NCBI RefSeq assembly: GCF_016755875.1 | Contig: NZ_BNED01000005.1 | Span: 6,891,001-6,955,000, forward strand | Length of the DNA: 64,000 nt | Direction of reading: 5' to 3' | Source: Streptomyces spororaveus | Lineage (GTDB): Bacteria > Actinomycetota > Actinomycetes > Streptomycetales > Streptomycetaceae | Part shown: piece by piece, positions 8,643 through 17,412 of the stretch | Numbering within the stretch: position 1 is the first letter of the stretch | How the letters are laid out: each line of letters opens with the position of its first letter | Made by a program: the position numbers and the translations under genes | Notes under the pieces: generated by a model | The model's database searches: none | What the model was told of the DNA's origin: nothing | What the model saw: only the letters and a program-made list of their open reading frames with translations

Positions 8643-10541
8643 CCGTTCCTGCGGGCCGCGGCCCGACAGGACCTCCCCGTACGCCTGCATCAGGTCCGGC
8701 AGCCGCAGCGTTGCCAGGTCGTCCCGTGACGGCTCACCCGCGAAGCCCGCCAGCCGCAGGTCCCGGTACGCGCAGCTCTTCTCGTACAGGGTCCGCAGGA
8801 AGCGGCCGTTGCCGAGCTCGTCGATCCAGCCCTGCTCCACCACGTGGCCGCTGATGCTGCGCAGCTCCTCCAGCGCCTCCTCGTCCCAGTGGTCCCCGTT
8901 CGCGTCCGCCAGCACCCCGCCGATCGCCGTCAGTTCCGGCGGCCGGTAGCTGGGGAAGTCCACCCGGGTGGTGAAGCGCGAGGACAGCCCCGGATTGGCG
9001 GCCAGCAGCCGGTCCATCCCGGCCGGGTAGCCCGCCAGGATCACCACCAGGTGGTCCCGGTTGTCCTCGGCCCGCTTCAGGAGCACCTGCAGGGCCTCGT
9101 CGCCGTACGCGTCGCCCTTGCTGTAGCCCGAGTTCGACAGCGAGTACGCCTCGTCCACGAACAGCACCCCGCCGATCGCGGAATCGATCAGCTCGTTCGC
9201 CTTCACCGCCGTCTGCCCGAGGAACTCGCCCACGAGGTCCGCCCGCTGGGCCTCCACCAGATGATCGCCGCCGAGCAGCCCCAGCGCGTAGAAGACCCGG
9301 CCGAGGATCCGGGCCACCGTCGTCTTGCCCGTACCGGAGGGCCCCGAGAACACGAAATGCCGCTTCGGCGGCTGCACCGGCAGGCCCTGGCCCGCCCGCA
9401 GCCGCGCCATGTGCAGCTGCGCCGAGAGCGCCTTCACCTGCCGCTTGACCGGCTCCAGGCCCACCATCCGCTCCAGCTCCGCCAGCGCCTCGGCGAGCGC
9501 CGCCGGGTCCGCCGGGCCGGCCGGCAGCCCGTCGGCCGTGCCCTGCGGCGGCACCGGCACCTTGCGCCGGGCCCCTTCCACCCGTCCCGCCGGGGGAGTG
9601 GCCGGGGGAAGCGGATCGGGCTCCGTCTGGCCGTCCGCCGCGATGTCCTGGACGGGCCCGCCGCCCAGCGCGACCGCCGCGAAGTCCCCGCCGGCCGGGG
9701 ACGGGCCGTGCCCGCTGTAGCCCCCGTAGGCGGCGTACCCCGCCAGGCCCGCGAGATCGGCCACGCCGTCGGTGTCGTCGCCGTCCTCGATGGCCGTCAG
9801 CCGGGCCGCCGTGTCCATGAACGCGGGATCCACCCGGTGCACCGCCCGGTACAGCGGCAGCGCCGCCGCCGTGCGCCCGGTGCCCTCGCGCGCCCGTGCC
9901 AGCCAGTACCGCAGCTCCTTGCGCTGCGGCTGCTCGCTGCGGCACCGCATCAGCGCCGCCGCCAGCATCGGCTCCGCCTGCCCGTACATCTCCAGCCGGA
10001 CCCGCGCCATCCCGCCGAACAGCCCGGCCTCGATGCCCAGCAGCGGGTCGCCGACCAGCGGCTCGGTGTGCCGGACCAGCTGCTCCCAGTCCTTGACCAG
10101 ATAGGCCCGGCAGGCGTGCAGGAACCGTACCTGCGCATCGGTGTCCACCGGGGGCAGCGCGGCCAGCGCCTGGTCCAGCTCGGGCACGTGGCGGCCGTCC
10201 AGCCAGTGCGAGGCGTGGGCGAGGAGCAGGTCCCGCCGGCTCTCCAGCACCGGCTGCACCCACCAGCCCAGCCAGTACCAGGAGTTCAGCGTCCGCCGGT
10301 GCCGGGCGCGCTGCTCGCCGAACCGGTCCCGGTGGGCGTACATGCGAAGTAACGCGTTGCCGGTGTCGACCCGGAGCGCGTGCAGGCCCAGCCAGGCGTC
10401 CGCCATGGTGGGGTCCAGCCGTACGGCCGCCCGGAACTCCTCCTCGGCCTGCGGATAGGCGCCCATGGTGCAGGCGTCGACCCCGCGCAGCCAGGCGAGT
10501 TCGGCCGGGGCGTGCATGTTGCCCGGCGTGCCGAAATCCAT
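8622..10541 (-). CDS. TPR-like/AAA+ ATPase resembling EccA/CbbX/SpoVK
   Basis: A 639-residue protein from ATG 10541, chosen because GGGGGAC lies 6–8 nt upstream; the frame extends 37 codons further but without an initiation site. The N-terminal half (about 1–270) is helical and TPR-like (PQAEEEFRAAVRLDP, PLYRAVHRVDPAFMDTA). A Gly/Pro-rich linker (about 275–340) follows, then a single CbbX-type AAA+ module with Walker A GPSGTGKTT (about 400) and Walker B VLFVDEAYSL (about 457), plus the SNSGYSKGDAYGDEALQVLLK segment typical of this family. This is the layout of type VII secretion EccA, yet no other ESX gene is nearby, so its partner is unknown. Confidence 0.85.
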   Translation of the reverse strand: MDFGTPGNMHAPAELAWLRGVDACTMGAYPQAEEEFRAAVRLDPTMADAWLGLHALRVDTGNALLRMYAHRDRFGEQRARHRRTLNSWYWLGWWVQPVLESRRDLLLAHASHWLDGRHVPELDQALAALPPVDTDAQVRFLHACRAYLVKDWEQLVRHTEPLVGDPLLGIEAGLFGGMARVRLEMYGQAEPMLAAALMRCRSEQPQRKELRYWLARAREGTGRTAAALPLYRAVHRVDPAFMDTAARLTAIEDGDDTDGVADLAGLAGYAAYGGYSGHGPSPAGGDFAAVALGGGPVQDIAADGQTEPDPLPPATPPAGRVEGARRKVPVPPQGTADGLPAGPADPAALAEALAELERMVGLEPVKRQVKALSAQLHMARLRAGQGLPVQPPKRHFVFSGPSGTGKTTVARILGRVFYALGLLGGDHLVEAQRADLVGEFLGQTAVKANELIDSAIGGVLFVDEAYSLSNSGYSKGDAYGDEALQVLLKRAEDNRDHLVVILAGYPAGMDRLLAANPGLSSRFTTRVDFPSYRPPELTAIGGVLADANGDHWDEEALEELRSISGHVVEQGWIDELGNGRFLRTLYEKSCAYRDLRLAGFAGEPSRDDLATLRLPDLMQAYGEVLSGRGPQERPDPPAL

Positions 10542-10779
10542 CACGTCCCCCACAAGCCTGCCCCCGTGGTGCGCGGCAACCTCCGTGACGAGCACATGAG
10601 TTGCCCACTGCGCCGATGAAATCAGGGCTGCATCGTACCTGCGGTCACGCACCTTACGTAGGGCGCGACGAGCCCGGTTCCGGCGTGCGCCCCTGGGGCG
10701 TCCGGTGACTCAGGGTGAAGGATCGGGGAGGGCCGGCCTCGCGTGACACCGCCGGAGGAGGGGTTCACGGGCAGAACGA

Positions 10780-10811
10780 AGCCCCCGATCACGGGGGAAC
10801 AACCGGGGGCT
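10780..10811 (-). terminator. GC-rich hairpin downstream of the P-loop kinase gene
   Basis: AGCCCCCG (10780–10787) pairs with CGGGGGCT (10804–10811), and an alternative inner pairing CCCCCG/CGGGGG (10782–10797) competes with it. It lies 110 nt after the stop of the gene ending at 10922, on the minus strand, and probably terminates that transcript. I saw nothing else in 10542–10921. Confidence 0.45.
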
Positions 10812-10921
10812 CCGTGTCCGCGGAAGCCGGTTTGGGCCCCGCATTGAGAACGTAAGGCCGCCACGGGCCCCAGGTCAAGCGGGTCGGCAGGGCCCCGGCG
10901 GAGGCGGATTTCCGGGGGCGT

Positions 10922-11554
10922 TCAGGCCCGGGGGAGTTCGTCACTCCTGGTGACGGAAGTGGAGGTTCCTGCCGTCGCAGGGGCCCCGGAAGACCACTCG
11001 TATCCCGTACCACTCTGGCGCACCAGGGTGTCGGCGAAGGGGCGCGAAGGGTCGTTGGAGAAGTGCGCGCGCTCCGCGCGCTCCCATCCGTCCCAGAAGT
11101 CGGAAAGTTCACGCCCGTCCCGGTTCCGGCCCCGCTGCCAGGACTGCTCCCGCGGCGTCTCCATCCACAGCAGCCGCGCCAGCCGCGGCCGCAGCGCCGC
11201 CCGCCCCGCTCCGACCCCCTCGACCAGCAGCACCGGAGCCGGCTCCAGCACCCGCTCCGGCCCGAACCGGCGCGCCACCCAGTCGTACGGGGCCCAGTGC
11301 GCGGGCCGCCCGGCCGCCAGCGGCTCCAGCACCTGCGTGCGCAGCCGCTCCTCCCAGCCGAACAGCTCCTCGTGGGTGGCCACGTCGTCCAGGTGCAGCA
11401 CGGGTGCCCCCAGAGCCTCGGCGAGCCGCCCCGCGAAGGTGCTCTTCCCGGATCCGGCGTGACCGTCGATCCCGATCAGGCGCACCGGACCGAGGGAGGG
11501 CGGCAGGGCCGCGAGCTCCCGCGCGAGTGACTCAAGTGACTGCTGTGGCTCCAC
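10922..11554 (-). CDS. Uridine-kinase-like P-loop NTPase
   Basis: A 210-residue protein read from GTG 11554 (first residues after the start EPQQSLESLAREL). It has a Walker A GIDGHAGSGKSTFA at about residues 27–40, a downstream LHLDDVATHEELFGW that matches the substrate lid of uridine/phosphoribulokinase-like kinases, and VLLVEGVGAG as the Walker B strand. The C-terminal part is rich in Trp and Arg. The substrate cannot be stated; the family acts on nucleosides, pantothenate or other small alcohols. There is no Shine-Dalgarno site; TACGCT sits exactly at -12 to -7, pointing to a leaderless mRNA. It is divergent from the peptidase gene at 11681. Confidence 0.8.
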   Translation of the reverse strand: MEPQQSLESLARELAALPPSLGPVRLIGIDGHAGSGKSTFAGRLAEALGAPVLHLDDVATHEELFGWEERLRTQVLEPLAAGRPAHWAPYDWVARRFGPERVLEPAPVLLVEGVGAGRAALRPRLARLLWMETPREQSWQRGRNRDGRELSDFWDGWERAERAHFSNDPSRPFADTLVRQSGTGYEWSSGAPATAGTSTSVTRSDELPRA

Positions 11555-11680
11555 CCGACCAGCGTAGACAAGCCCGACACGACCCGTGGCTTCCGGTCGC
11601 CGCCGCCGGGAACTGGAAGGGTGATGCCGGATGCCACCCGAGCGCCACCGAAGTGCCGACCCACCCTGGGGGAACACGCG

Positions 11681-13054
11681 ATGACCGAACCCACGCCGCG
11701 CAGGGCCGTACTCGTCGCCGCACTCGCGGTCGCCACCGCGGCCACGGCCACCGCCGCCACCGTCTCCGGCGGCGGTGCCCCGGCCGCCGCCGCTCCCGCC
11801 CCGCGGCCACCGGGCCGCACCGTCGACAACCGCTTCTGGTACTCCTACGGCCACTGGCTCGCCGGTACCCACCGGGGCACCGTCGCCGTCGGGGGATCCC
11901 GCCCCGGCCTGGAGATCGGTACGGCCGTCGGCCGCACCGAGTACGCCGACCCGCACACCGGCCGCAAGAGCACCTGGGAGTACGCCACCTGGACCTCCCC
12001 GCTCCACCGCTCCACCGTGCCCGCCACCGAGGCCATCGCCTCCTGGAACGCCCGGACCCCGGCCGGCACCTGGATCCAGATCGAACTGCGCGGCACCTAC
12101 ACCGACGCCACCACCACCCCCTGGTACGTGATGGGCCGCTGGGCCTCCGGCGACGGCGACATCCGCCGCACCTCCGTGGACGGCCAGAGCGACGGGAGGT
12201 CCACCGTCTGGACCGACACCCTGGCCCTCGACGCCCCGGCCGCGACCGCCGGTCTGCGGATCGCGGCCTGGCAGCTGCGCCTCACCCTCCACCGCAGGCC
12301 CGGCGCCGAGCGCGGTCCCACCGTCTGGCTCGCGGGCGCCATGGTCTCCGACGTCCCCGACCGCTTCACCGTCCCGGCCTCCACGCCCTCCCGTACCGCC
12401 CGCGAACTGAAGGTCCCGCGCTACTCGCAGGAGGTCCACGCCGGCCGGTACCCCCAGTACGACAACGGCGGCGAGGCCTGGTGCAGCCCCACCTCCTCAC
12501 AGATGATCATCGAGTACTGGGGTGGCAGGGCCGCCGCCTCCGCACTGACCTGGGTCGACCCGAAGTACTCGGACCCGCAGATCTGCCACGCGGCCCGCTC
12601 CACCTACGACGCCGCCTACAAGGGCTGCGGCAACTGGCCCTTCAACGCCGCCTACGCCGCCACCTACCGCGGGCTGGCCGGAGTCGTCACCCGCCTCACC
12701 TCCCTGGCCGACCTGGAAACCCTGGTCCGGGCCGGCATCCCCGCCATCACCTCCCAGTCCTTCCGCCCCGACGAGCTCACGGGCGCGGGCTACGGCACCG
12801 CGGGCCACCTGATGACCGTCATCGGTTTCACCGCCGCCGGAGACGTGATCGCGAACGACCCCAACTCGCGCGACAACACCGCCGTGCGCCGCGTCTACAA
12901 GCGCGCCGAGTGGGAGACGATCTGGCTGCGCACCAAGCGCACGGGAGCCTCCGGCAAGGTCGCGTCGGGCTCCGGCGGCATCTGTTACCTCTATGCGCCG
13001 GCCCTTCCGAGCCGGGCGCAGTTCCGGGCGCTGAGGGCGGTGGGGGTGCTGTGA
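11681..13054 (+). CDS. Secreted C39-like cysteine peptidase
   Basis: This 457-residue protein starts at ATG 11681 behind GGGGGAA; the in-frame ATG 60 nt upstream has no such site. The N-terminus has an RR pair followed by a hydrophobic stretch and Ala-rich cleavage region (RRAVLVAALAVATAATATAA), compatible with Tat or Sec export. Residues 45–240 form a beta-rich domain of unknown role. The C-terminal papain-like domain of the peptidase C39-like family has the catalytic Cys268 in GEAWCSPTSSQM, His376 in TAGHLMTVIGF and an acidic/amide partner near residue 394 (NDPNS). It is likely an extracellular peptidase. The gene stands alone and is divergent from the kinase gene. Confidence 0.88.
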   Translation: MTEPTPRRAVLVAALAVATAATATAATVSGGGAPAAAAPAPRPPGRTVDNRFWYSYGHWLAGTHRGTVAVGGSRPGLEIGTAVGRTEYADPHTGRKSTWEYATWTSPLHRSTVPATEAIASWNARTPAGTWIQIELRGTYTDATTTPWYVMGRWASGDGDIRRTSVDGQSDGRSTVWTDTLALDAPAATAGLRIAAWQLRLTLHRRPGAERGPTVWLAGAMVSDVPDRFTVPASTPSRTARELKVPRYSQEVHAGRYPQYDNGGEAWCSPTSSQMIIEYWGGRAAASALTWVDPKYSDPQICHAARSTYDAAYKGCGNWPFNAAYAATYRGLAGVVTRLTSLADLETLVRAGIPAITSQSFRPDELTGAGYGTAGHLMTVIGFTAAGDVIANDPNSRDNTAVRRVYKRAEWETIWLRTKRTGASGKVASGSGGICYLYAPALPSRAQFRALRAVGVL

Positions 13055-13152
13055 GAAAGCCGCGGAATTCCCCGTTGACCAAGCGGCACGGGTAAGTGGA
13101 ACATAGTGGGGTAAATGGCACATAAAGGCTTCTCAGTAGGAGGCGGCCCGCC

Positions 13153-13584
13153 ATGACCACCCATCCCAGCATCGAACACCACCCCGACCTCGCCGAGATG
13201 CGTACCCGGTTCGAGCGGGTGACCAGCACTCCCCGGGCGCAGGCCGTCGAAGCACTGGCCCTGATCACGGGCCTGTACCTGGCCGCCTCGCCGTGGATCG
13301 CAGGATTCAGCGGCCTCACCCCGCTGGCCATCAACAACCTGATCGCCGGCCTGGCCTTCTGCCTGTGCATGAGCGGTCTGGGCTCCGCCTACGAGCGCAC
13401 CCATGCGATGGCGTGGACGGCGGTCGCCCTCGGTGCGTGGACGATCATCGCCCCGTGGGCCATCGCCGGTGAGATGGACACGACGCGAACGGTGGTCAGC
13501 AACGTGATCGCCGGAGGTGTCGCCCTGTGCCTCGGCCTCGCGATGGCGGGCATGGCGAGCCGGGACCGCGAGTCCCGCGCCTGA
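13153..13584 (+). CDS. SPW-repeat membrane protein
   Basis: A 143-residue integral membrane protein with four hydrophobic helices. It contains the two diagnostic repeats of the SPW family, each a Ser/Ala-Pro-Trp at a helix border: ASPWIAGFSGLTPLAINN (about residues 46–63) and APWAIAGEMDTTRTVVSN (about 102–119). Function unknown; related proteins occur in streptomycetes as stress- or development-associated genes. The start has an ideal AGGAGGCGG site. Two GGGTAA motifs at about 13089 and 13114 could be stress-sigma -10 elements, but convincing -35 partners were not found. Confidence 0.85.
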   Translation: MTTHPSIEHHPDLAEMRTRFERVTSTPRAQAVEALALITGLYLAASPWIAGFSGLTPLAINNLIAGLAFCLCMSGLGSAYERTHAMAWTAVALGAWTIIAPWAIAGEMDTTRTVVSNVIAGGVALCLGLAMAGMASRDRESRA

Positions 13585-13669
13585 CAGGGACGCCGGAGGA
13601 AGTGCCGCAGGAAGCACCGGAGGAGGCGCCGGGGGAAGCATCGGATGAAGCATCGGATGAAGGAACGCG

Positions 13670-13700
13670 CCGGGTCCCGACCGAGCAGGCCGGGACCCGG
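13670..13700 (+). terminator. Terminator after the SPW-repeat gene
   Basis: CCGGGTCCCG (13670–13679) and CGGGACCCGG (13691–13700) form a 10-bp perfect stem with an 11-nt loop, 86 nt after the SPW stop. The stretch between stop and hairpin carries degenerate 12–15-bp repeats (GGAAGCATCGGAT and variants). Confidence 0.6.
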
Positions 13701-13822
13701 CCGCCTGCCGCAGAGGCCCGGGCGGGAGCGGATCCCTGTCCTTATATGTCTATGTTTGCGTGACGCAGACCACCCCTGGCGTCCCTACCGCGAAACGTGC
13801 GAACGCTGGCACATTGGACGCC

Positions 13823-13975
13823 ATGACTGCCGACAGCTCCGCCCCCATCGCCGCCCCCCGGGACCTCGTCCGGACCGGAGGCCCCAAGGACGACTCCACC
13901 TGGCTGGAGCACGTGCTCGGCTGGACCCTGGTGGTCGTCGTCGCCATGTTCGTCACCCAGGTCGGCTGGCTCTGA
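13823..13975 (+). CDS. Small single-pass membrane protein
   Basis: A 50-residue protein (MTADSSAPIAAPRDL…) with one C-terminal membrane helix (about residues 32–48, LGWTLVVVVAMFVTQVGW) and a Thr-Trp-Leu-Glu segment just before it. The ATG at 13823 is preferred over an in-frame GTG 63 nt earlier because the protein then has a compact, conserved-looking layout. No strong ribosome-binding site is visible. Function unknown. The frame has normal Streptomyces third-position GC bias, which supports coding. Confidence 0.6.
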   Translation: MTADSSAPIAAPRDLVRTGGPKDDSTWLEHVLGWTLVVVVAMFVTQVGWL

Positions 13976-13993
13976 CCCCGTCCCGGCCGGGGA

Positions 13994-14458
13994 TCACCCG
14001 GGGCTCAGCAGCGCGGCGGCCGCTGTGACGAAGGCCACCGAGGCCTGCTTGGCCGAGTGCCGCCGCGCGTCCAGTTCGGCCCGGCTGGTGGCCTTGCGCA
14101 ACGCGTACGTGGCATCCGCCGCCTGCTGGGCGGGGCCGGCCAGCCCGGGGACCAGTACCTGAAGGCGGATGTGCGGCGCGGTGATCGCGGCCCGGGTGTC
14201 GTGCGACCTCGTCTGCGCCTCCAGCTGATGCTCGGCGCCCGCGTCGGACAAGGCCAGGCGCTCCCGGTGGAACATCGCCGAGCGGTGGGCGTCCAGCGCC
14301 GCCGCGAACTCGGTGACGGCGCCGAGCTGGTCCTGGCGATGGCTGTCGGCGCGCTGCTCGATGCGCGCGGCGCGTGCCGACCGGTGCTGGAGGAGCCCGG
14401 CGGTCAGAGCGCCGGCGAGGGTGCCGAGTACGGCAACGATCGAAGACCACAGGGACAT
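13994..14458 (-). CDS. Membrane-anchored hypothetical protein
   Basis: A 154-residue protein from ATG 14458 (MSLWSSIVAVLGTLAGALTAGLL…), with GAGAGGA 11 nt upstream. It has one N-terminal membrane helix (residues 3–25) followed by a long, charged, His/Arg/Ala-rich helical region that is predicted by eye to be coiled-coil (RSARAARIEQRADSHRQDQ, then LAAALDAHRSAMFHRERL-type heptads). This layout resembles small Streptomyces membrane proteins often annotated as secreted or hypothetical. It is convergent with the 50-residue protein gene. No family recognised. Confidence 0.65.
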   Translation of the reverse strand: MSLWSSIVAVLGTLAGALTAGLLQHRSARAARIEQRADSHRQDQLGAVTEFAAALDAHRSAMFHRERLALSDAGAEHQLEAQTRSHDTRAAITAPHIRLQVLVPGLAGPAQQAADATYALRKATSRAELDARRHSAKQASVAFVTAAAALLSPG

Positions 14459-14539
14459 CGGGTGTCGGGTCCTCTCGGGTGGTCGGTTCGACGGTGAAGC
14501 CAAGACACCTTCCAGGGTGGGCGTCCTGGGGCGCTTCGA

Positions 14540-14945
14540 GGCTAGGGCTGTATTTGATCAGCGGTCAACTGCGTCCGCATCCAGGCCGACAGCAGACTCG
14601 CATGGACGAACTCATGCCCCCCGTATGCACGTTGTCGGCCGACACTCGCGTACCTGCTCACCGGGAACGAAATCGCCGAACACATGAGCACGGCACGGGA
14701 GTTGACCCCCTACTGCTTCGAGAGCAGGCGCGCCCACCACCGAACCGTCGCCCAGGACTCCGCGGCCGAGCCGGTCGCCCGGGGCCGGCGGCGACACCGA
14801 CCACCCCCGGCGCTGAGCGCTCCGCCCCATCCTCGACGGCTACGTACGCCACGCCGGGCACCCCGCGCCGCCCACCGCACCCTCGCCGAAGGAGCGCCCG
14901 GATGCCGCATTCCCTCCCCCCCCCAGGTCGCCAGGTCGCCCGGGT
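14540..14945 (+). pseudogene. Possible frameshifted gene remnant
   Basis: Between the two flanking genes, protein-like text is split over frames. One frame gives a segment around 14636–14765 reading LLTGNEIAEHMSTARELT and then YCFESRRAHHRTVAQDSAAE, after which sense continues in another frame (LRPILDGYVRHAG, about 14818–14856) beyond a stop. No intact start-to-stop gene with normal codon bias exists. The pieces suggest a decayed regulator or small DNA-binding protein, but I cannot name the family. The stretch 14946–15213 shows nothing further. Confidence 0.3.
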
Positions 14946-15213
14946 TGCCCTCGTGGGCCGGCTCTCCGGTGCCGGAGGGGCCGCCCTGGACTGGATCGGC
15001 CGGCCGGGCGCCCCGGACCGGCCCGATCGCGCCGAGCTCGGGGGGCTGCTGGTGCGGTGGCCGCGCGCGACACTGAAGATGTGAGAGGAGTTCGTCCCGG
15101 AGTGTCCGGCACCTCCCGGCCCCGGGGAGCCGTTCGATCCGCTTGGTGATCTTGCCCCGGTGACGGGAAGCCCCTGATCGGGCATACTCAAGCCGCCGCA
15201 GCCGCTGAACAGC

Positions 15214-15234
15214 CCCTTCCGTAACCCGGAAGGG
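15214..15234. promoter_or_regulatory. Hairpin upstream of the acyl-CoA dehydrogenase gene
   Basis: CCCTTCCG and CGGAAGGG form a perfect 8-bp stem with a 5-nt loop (TAACC) about 90 nt before the start of the acyl-CoA dehydrogenase gene. It may be a transcription end for the upstream remnant or an operator/leader element. There is no U-run. Confidence 0.35.
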
Positions 15235-15324
15235 CAACATCGGCTGTGAGATTTCAGAGACCCGGCGGCGCGTCCCACACCTCACGCGTCGCCGCCGTGC
15301 CCGACCAGGGAGGAGAGCGCCGCC

Positions 15325-16497
15325 ATGACTGACCGCGCCCCGCAGCCGGTGGACCGACAGCTGCCCACCGAGGAGTCCCGGGACCTCCTCGCCCTCGTAC
15401 GCGAGATCGCGCAGCGGGAGATCCGCCCCAAGGCAGCCGAGGAGGAGGACTCCGGCCGGTTCCCGCGGGAGGTCTTCACCCTGCTCTCCGAGGCCGGCCT
15501 GCTCGGCCTTCCGTACCCCGGAGAATTCGGCGGCGGCGACCAGCCCTACGAGGTCTACCTCCAGGTCCTGGAGGAGCTGGCCGCGGCCCGCCTGACCGTC
15601 GGCCTCGGCGTCAGCGTGCACTCCCTGGCCTGCCACGGCCTCGGCGGCTACGGCACCAAGGAACAGCAGAGCGCCCACCTGCCCGCGATGCTCGGCGGCG
15701 GCCTGCTGGGCGCCTACTGCCTCTCCGAGCCGGCCGCCGGATCGGACGCCGCCTCGCTCACCACCAAGGCGGTCCGCGACGGCGACGACTGGATCATCAC
15801 CGGCACCAAGGCCTGGATCACCCACGGCGGGGTCGCCGACTTCTACACCGTCCTCGCGCGCACCGGCGCCGAGGGCCCCAAGGGCATCACGGCCTTCCTG
15901 GTCCCCGGGGACGCGGAGGGCCTGACCGCGGCCGTGCCCGAGAAGAAGATGGGCATGAAGGGCTCGCCCACCGCCCAGCTGCACTTCGACGGCGTACGGG
16001 TCTCCGACGCCCGCCGCATCGGCGAGGAGGGGCAGGGCTTCAGCATCGCCCTGGCCGCTCTGGACGCCGGGCGACTGGGCATCGCCGCCTGCGCCATCGG
16101 CGTCGCCCAGGCCGCCCTTGACGAGGCCCTGACGTACGCCCTGGACCGCAAGCAGTTCGGGCACCCGATCGCGGACTTCCAGGGACTGCGCTTCATGCTC
16201 GCCGACATGGCCACCAAGATCGAGGCGGGCCGGGCGCTCTACCTCGCGGCGGCGCGGCTGCGTGACGCGGGCAAGCCGTTCTCCCGCCAGGCGGCCATGG
16301 CCAAGCTGTTCTGCACGGACGCGGCGATGGCCGTCACCACGGACGCGGTGCAGGTCCTCGGCGGCTACGGCTACACGGCGGACTTCCCCGTCGAGCGGCT
16401 GATGAGGGAGGCGAAGGTGCTCCAGATCGTCGAGGGCACCAACCAGATCCAGCGCATGGTCATCGCCCGCCACCTGGCGGGCCCGGAGACGCGCTGA
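15325..16497 (+). CDS. Acyl-CoA dehydrogenase
   Basis: This 390-residue flavoprotein carries out alpha,beta-dehydrogenation of an acyl-CoA. It has the three-part acyl-CoA dehydrogenase fold: an N-terminal helical domain, the middle beta-domain signature AYCLSEPAAGSDAASLTTKA (about residues 131–150), and a C-terminal helical domain with RKQFGHPIADFQGLRFMLADM and IVEGTNQIQRMVIARHL. The Glu in VEGT is at the position of the catalytic base of short/medium-chain enzymes. Chain-length or branched substrate specificity cannot be read off. The start has GGGAGGAGAG. It is monocistronic and convergent with the small gene at 16504. Confidence 0.93.
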   Translation: MTDRAPQPVDRQLPTEESRDLLALVREIAQREIRPKAAEEEDSGRFPREVFTLLSEAGLLGLPYPGEFGGGDQPYEVYLQVLEELAAARLTVGLGVSVHSLACHGLGGYGTKEQQSAHLPAMLGGGLLGAYCLSEPAAGSDAASLTTKAVRDGDDWIITGTKAWITHGGVADFYTVLARTGAEGPKGITAFLVPGDAEGLTAAVPEKKMGMKGSPTAQLHFDGVRVSDARRIGEEGQGFSIALAALDAGRLGIAACAIGVAQAALDEALTYALDRKQFGHPIADFQGLRFMLADMATKIEAGRALYLAAARLRDAGKPFSRQAAMAKLFCTDAAMAVTTDAVQVLGGYGYTADFPVERLMREAKVLQIVEGTNQIQRMVIARHLAGPETR

Positions 16498-16503
16498 CCG
16501 AGG

Positions 16504-16740
16504 TCAGTACAACCCACTGCTGGTGGTGGGCCAGACCGGGGAGGACGTGAGCCGCGACCACTCCGGGTCACGCCGGCCGGGCAGCGTCCGGCCGGCATCG
16601 GCCCACCGCGCCAGCAGATCCCGGTAGATCGGCGGGTCGGGCACCTGCTGCGCCTGCTCACGCGGACGCTGAACCGATTCTTCGAAGCCCGGCGCCGCCG
16701 GGCGACGCCTTCGGCCCGTTGAAGACTGAAGCATGGTCAT
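16504..16740 (-). CDS. Small conserved-looking hypothetical protein
   Basis: A 78-residue protein whose C-terminal half (PPIYRDLLARWADAGRTLPGRRDPEWSRL split here as PPIYRDLLARWADAGR and TLPGRRDPEWSRL) looks like a compact folded domain also typical of small streptomycete hypotheticals. The N-terminal 30 residues are low-complexity and basic. Two ATG codons (16740 and 16734) can serve as start; GGCCGGGT is the only weak ribosome-binding site. Function unknown. It lies between the acyl-CoA dehydrogenase gene and the large repeat region. Confidence 0.5.
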   Translation of the reverse strand: MTMLQSSTGRRRRPAAPGFEESVQRPREQAQQVPDPPIYRDLLARWADAGRTLPGRRDPEWSRLTSSPVWPTTSSGLY

Positions 16741-17070
16741 ACCCGGCCAACGCGGAACCGAAGGGCCGGGTAATCGCCCCCGGGGTACGGCTATCCGTTC
16801 GAGGTGTCGCCGAACGGCGGCGTACCGGGCGCGCCGCCGCCGGAAGGCGGGGGCCGGCGTCCGGGGTCGGAACGTGGGGCGGCGGCTGCGGTGCGGCCGA
16901 TCCGCGCGGGCGGCTCCGGAAGGCGCGGCGGGGGCTTCGGCGTGCGGGAGATGGGCGGCCGGAGCCGAAATGCAGGGCGGTGGTCGGCAGGTGGGGCCGG
17001 TGCGGCCGGGTCGGGACCTGTGGCGGTGGCGCTGCAGAGCGGGAGCTGCTCGGGCGGTGGTCAGTGATGT

Positions 17071-17412
17071 GTATGGGGGTTTCCCGTCAGTCTCATCGTC
17101 TCTCCGTGTCGGGCCGGTCCCTCAAGGGCGCTCCTTCGTCGCGTCGCTTCGCGATGGCCTTGCGGCCACCCTTGACCGACCGTCCCGCCCCGGAAATCCG
17201 AAGACTGCCGAGAAGCCCCCAAAAGAACGAGCCGGTCCAGGCTCTAAGGGACGGGGCGGCCAGAGACCCCCTGCCCGGACGGGGGCAGGGACACCCGACA
17301 GGCGGGGCCCATCCAGCCCCCGGCCCGTGTCGGGGGAAGCGCCCCAAATCGCTACGCGCTCCCCATCTCTCAGCGTCTCCAGTCCGTCCTGGGCTGGACA
17401 TAGGCCGCCCAC
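17071..17412 (+). repeat. Left arm of the large inverted repeat
   Basis: It begins GTATGGGGGTTTCCCGTCAG. The first 165 bp (to 17235, ending GAACGAGCCGG) match the right arm almost base for base after reversal, apart from two 3-bp indels and a few substitutions. The rest is a mosaic of matching blocks such as GGGGCGGCCAGAGACCCCCT, GCGGGGCCCATCCAG and ATCGCTACGCGCTCC, separated by diverged spacers. Confidence 0.8.
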
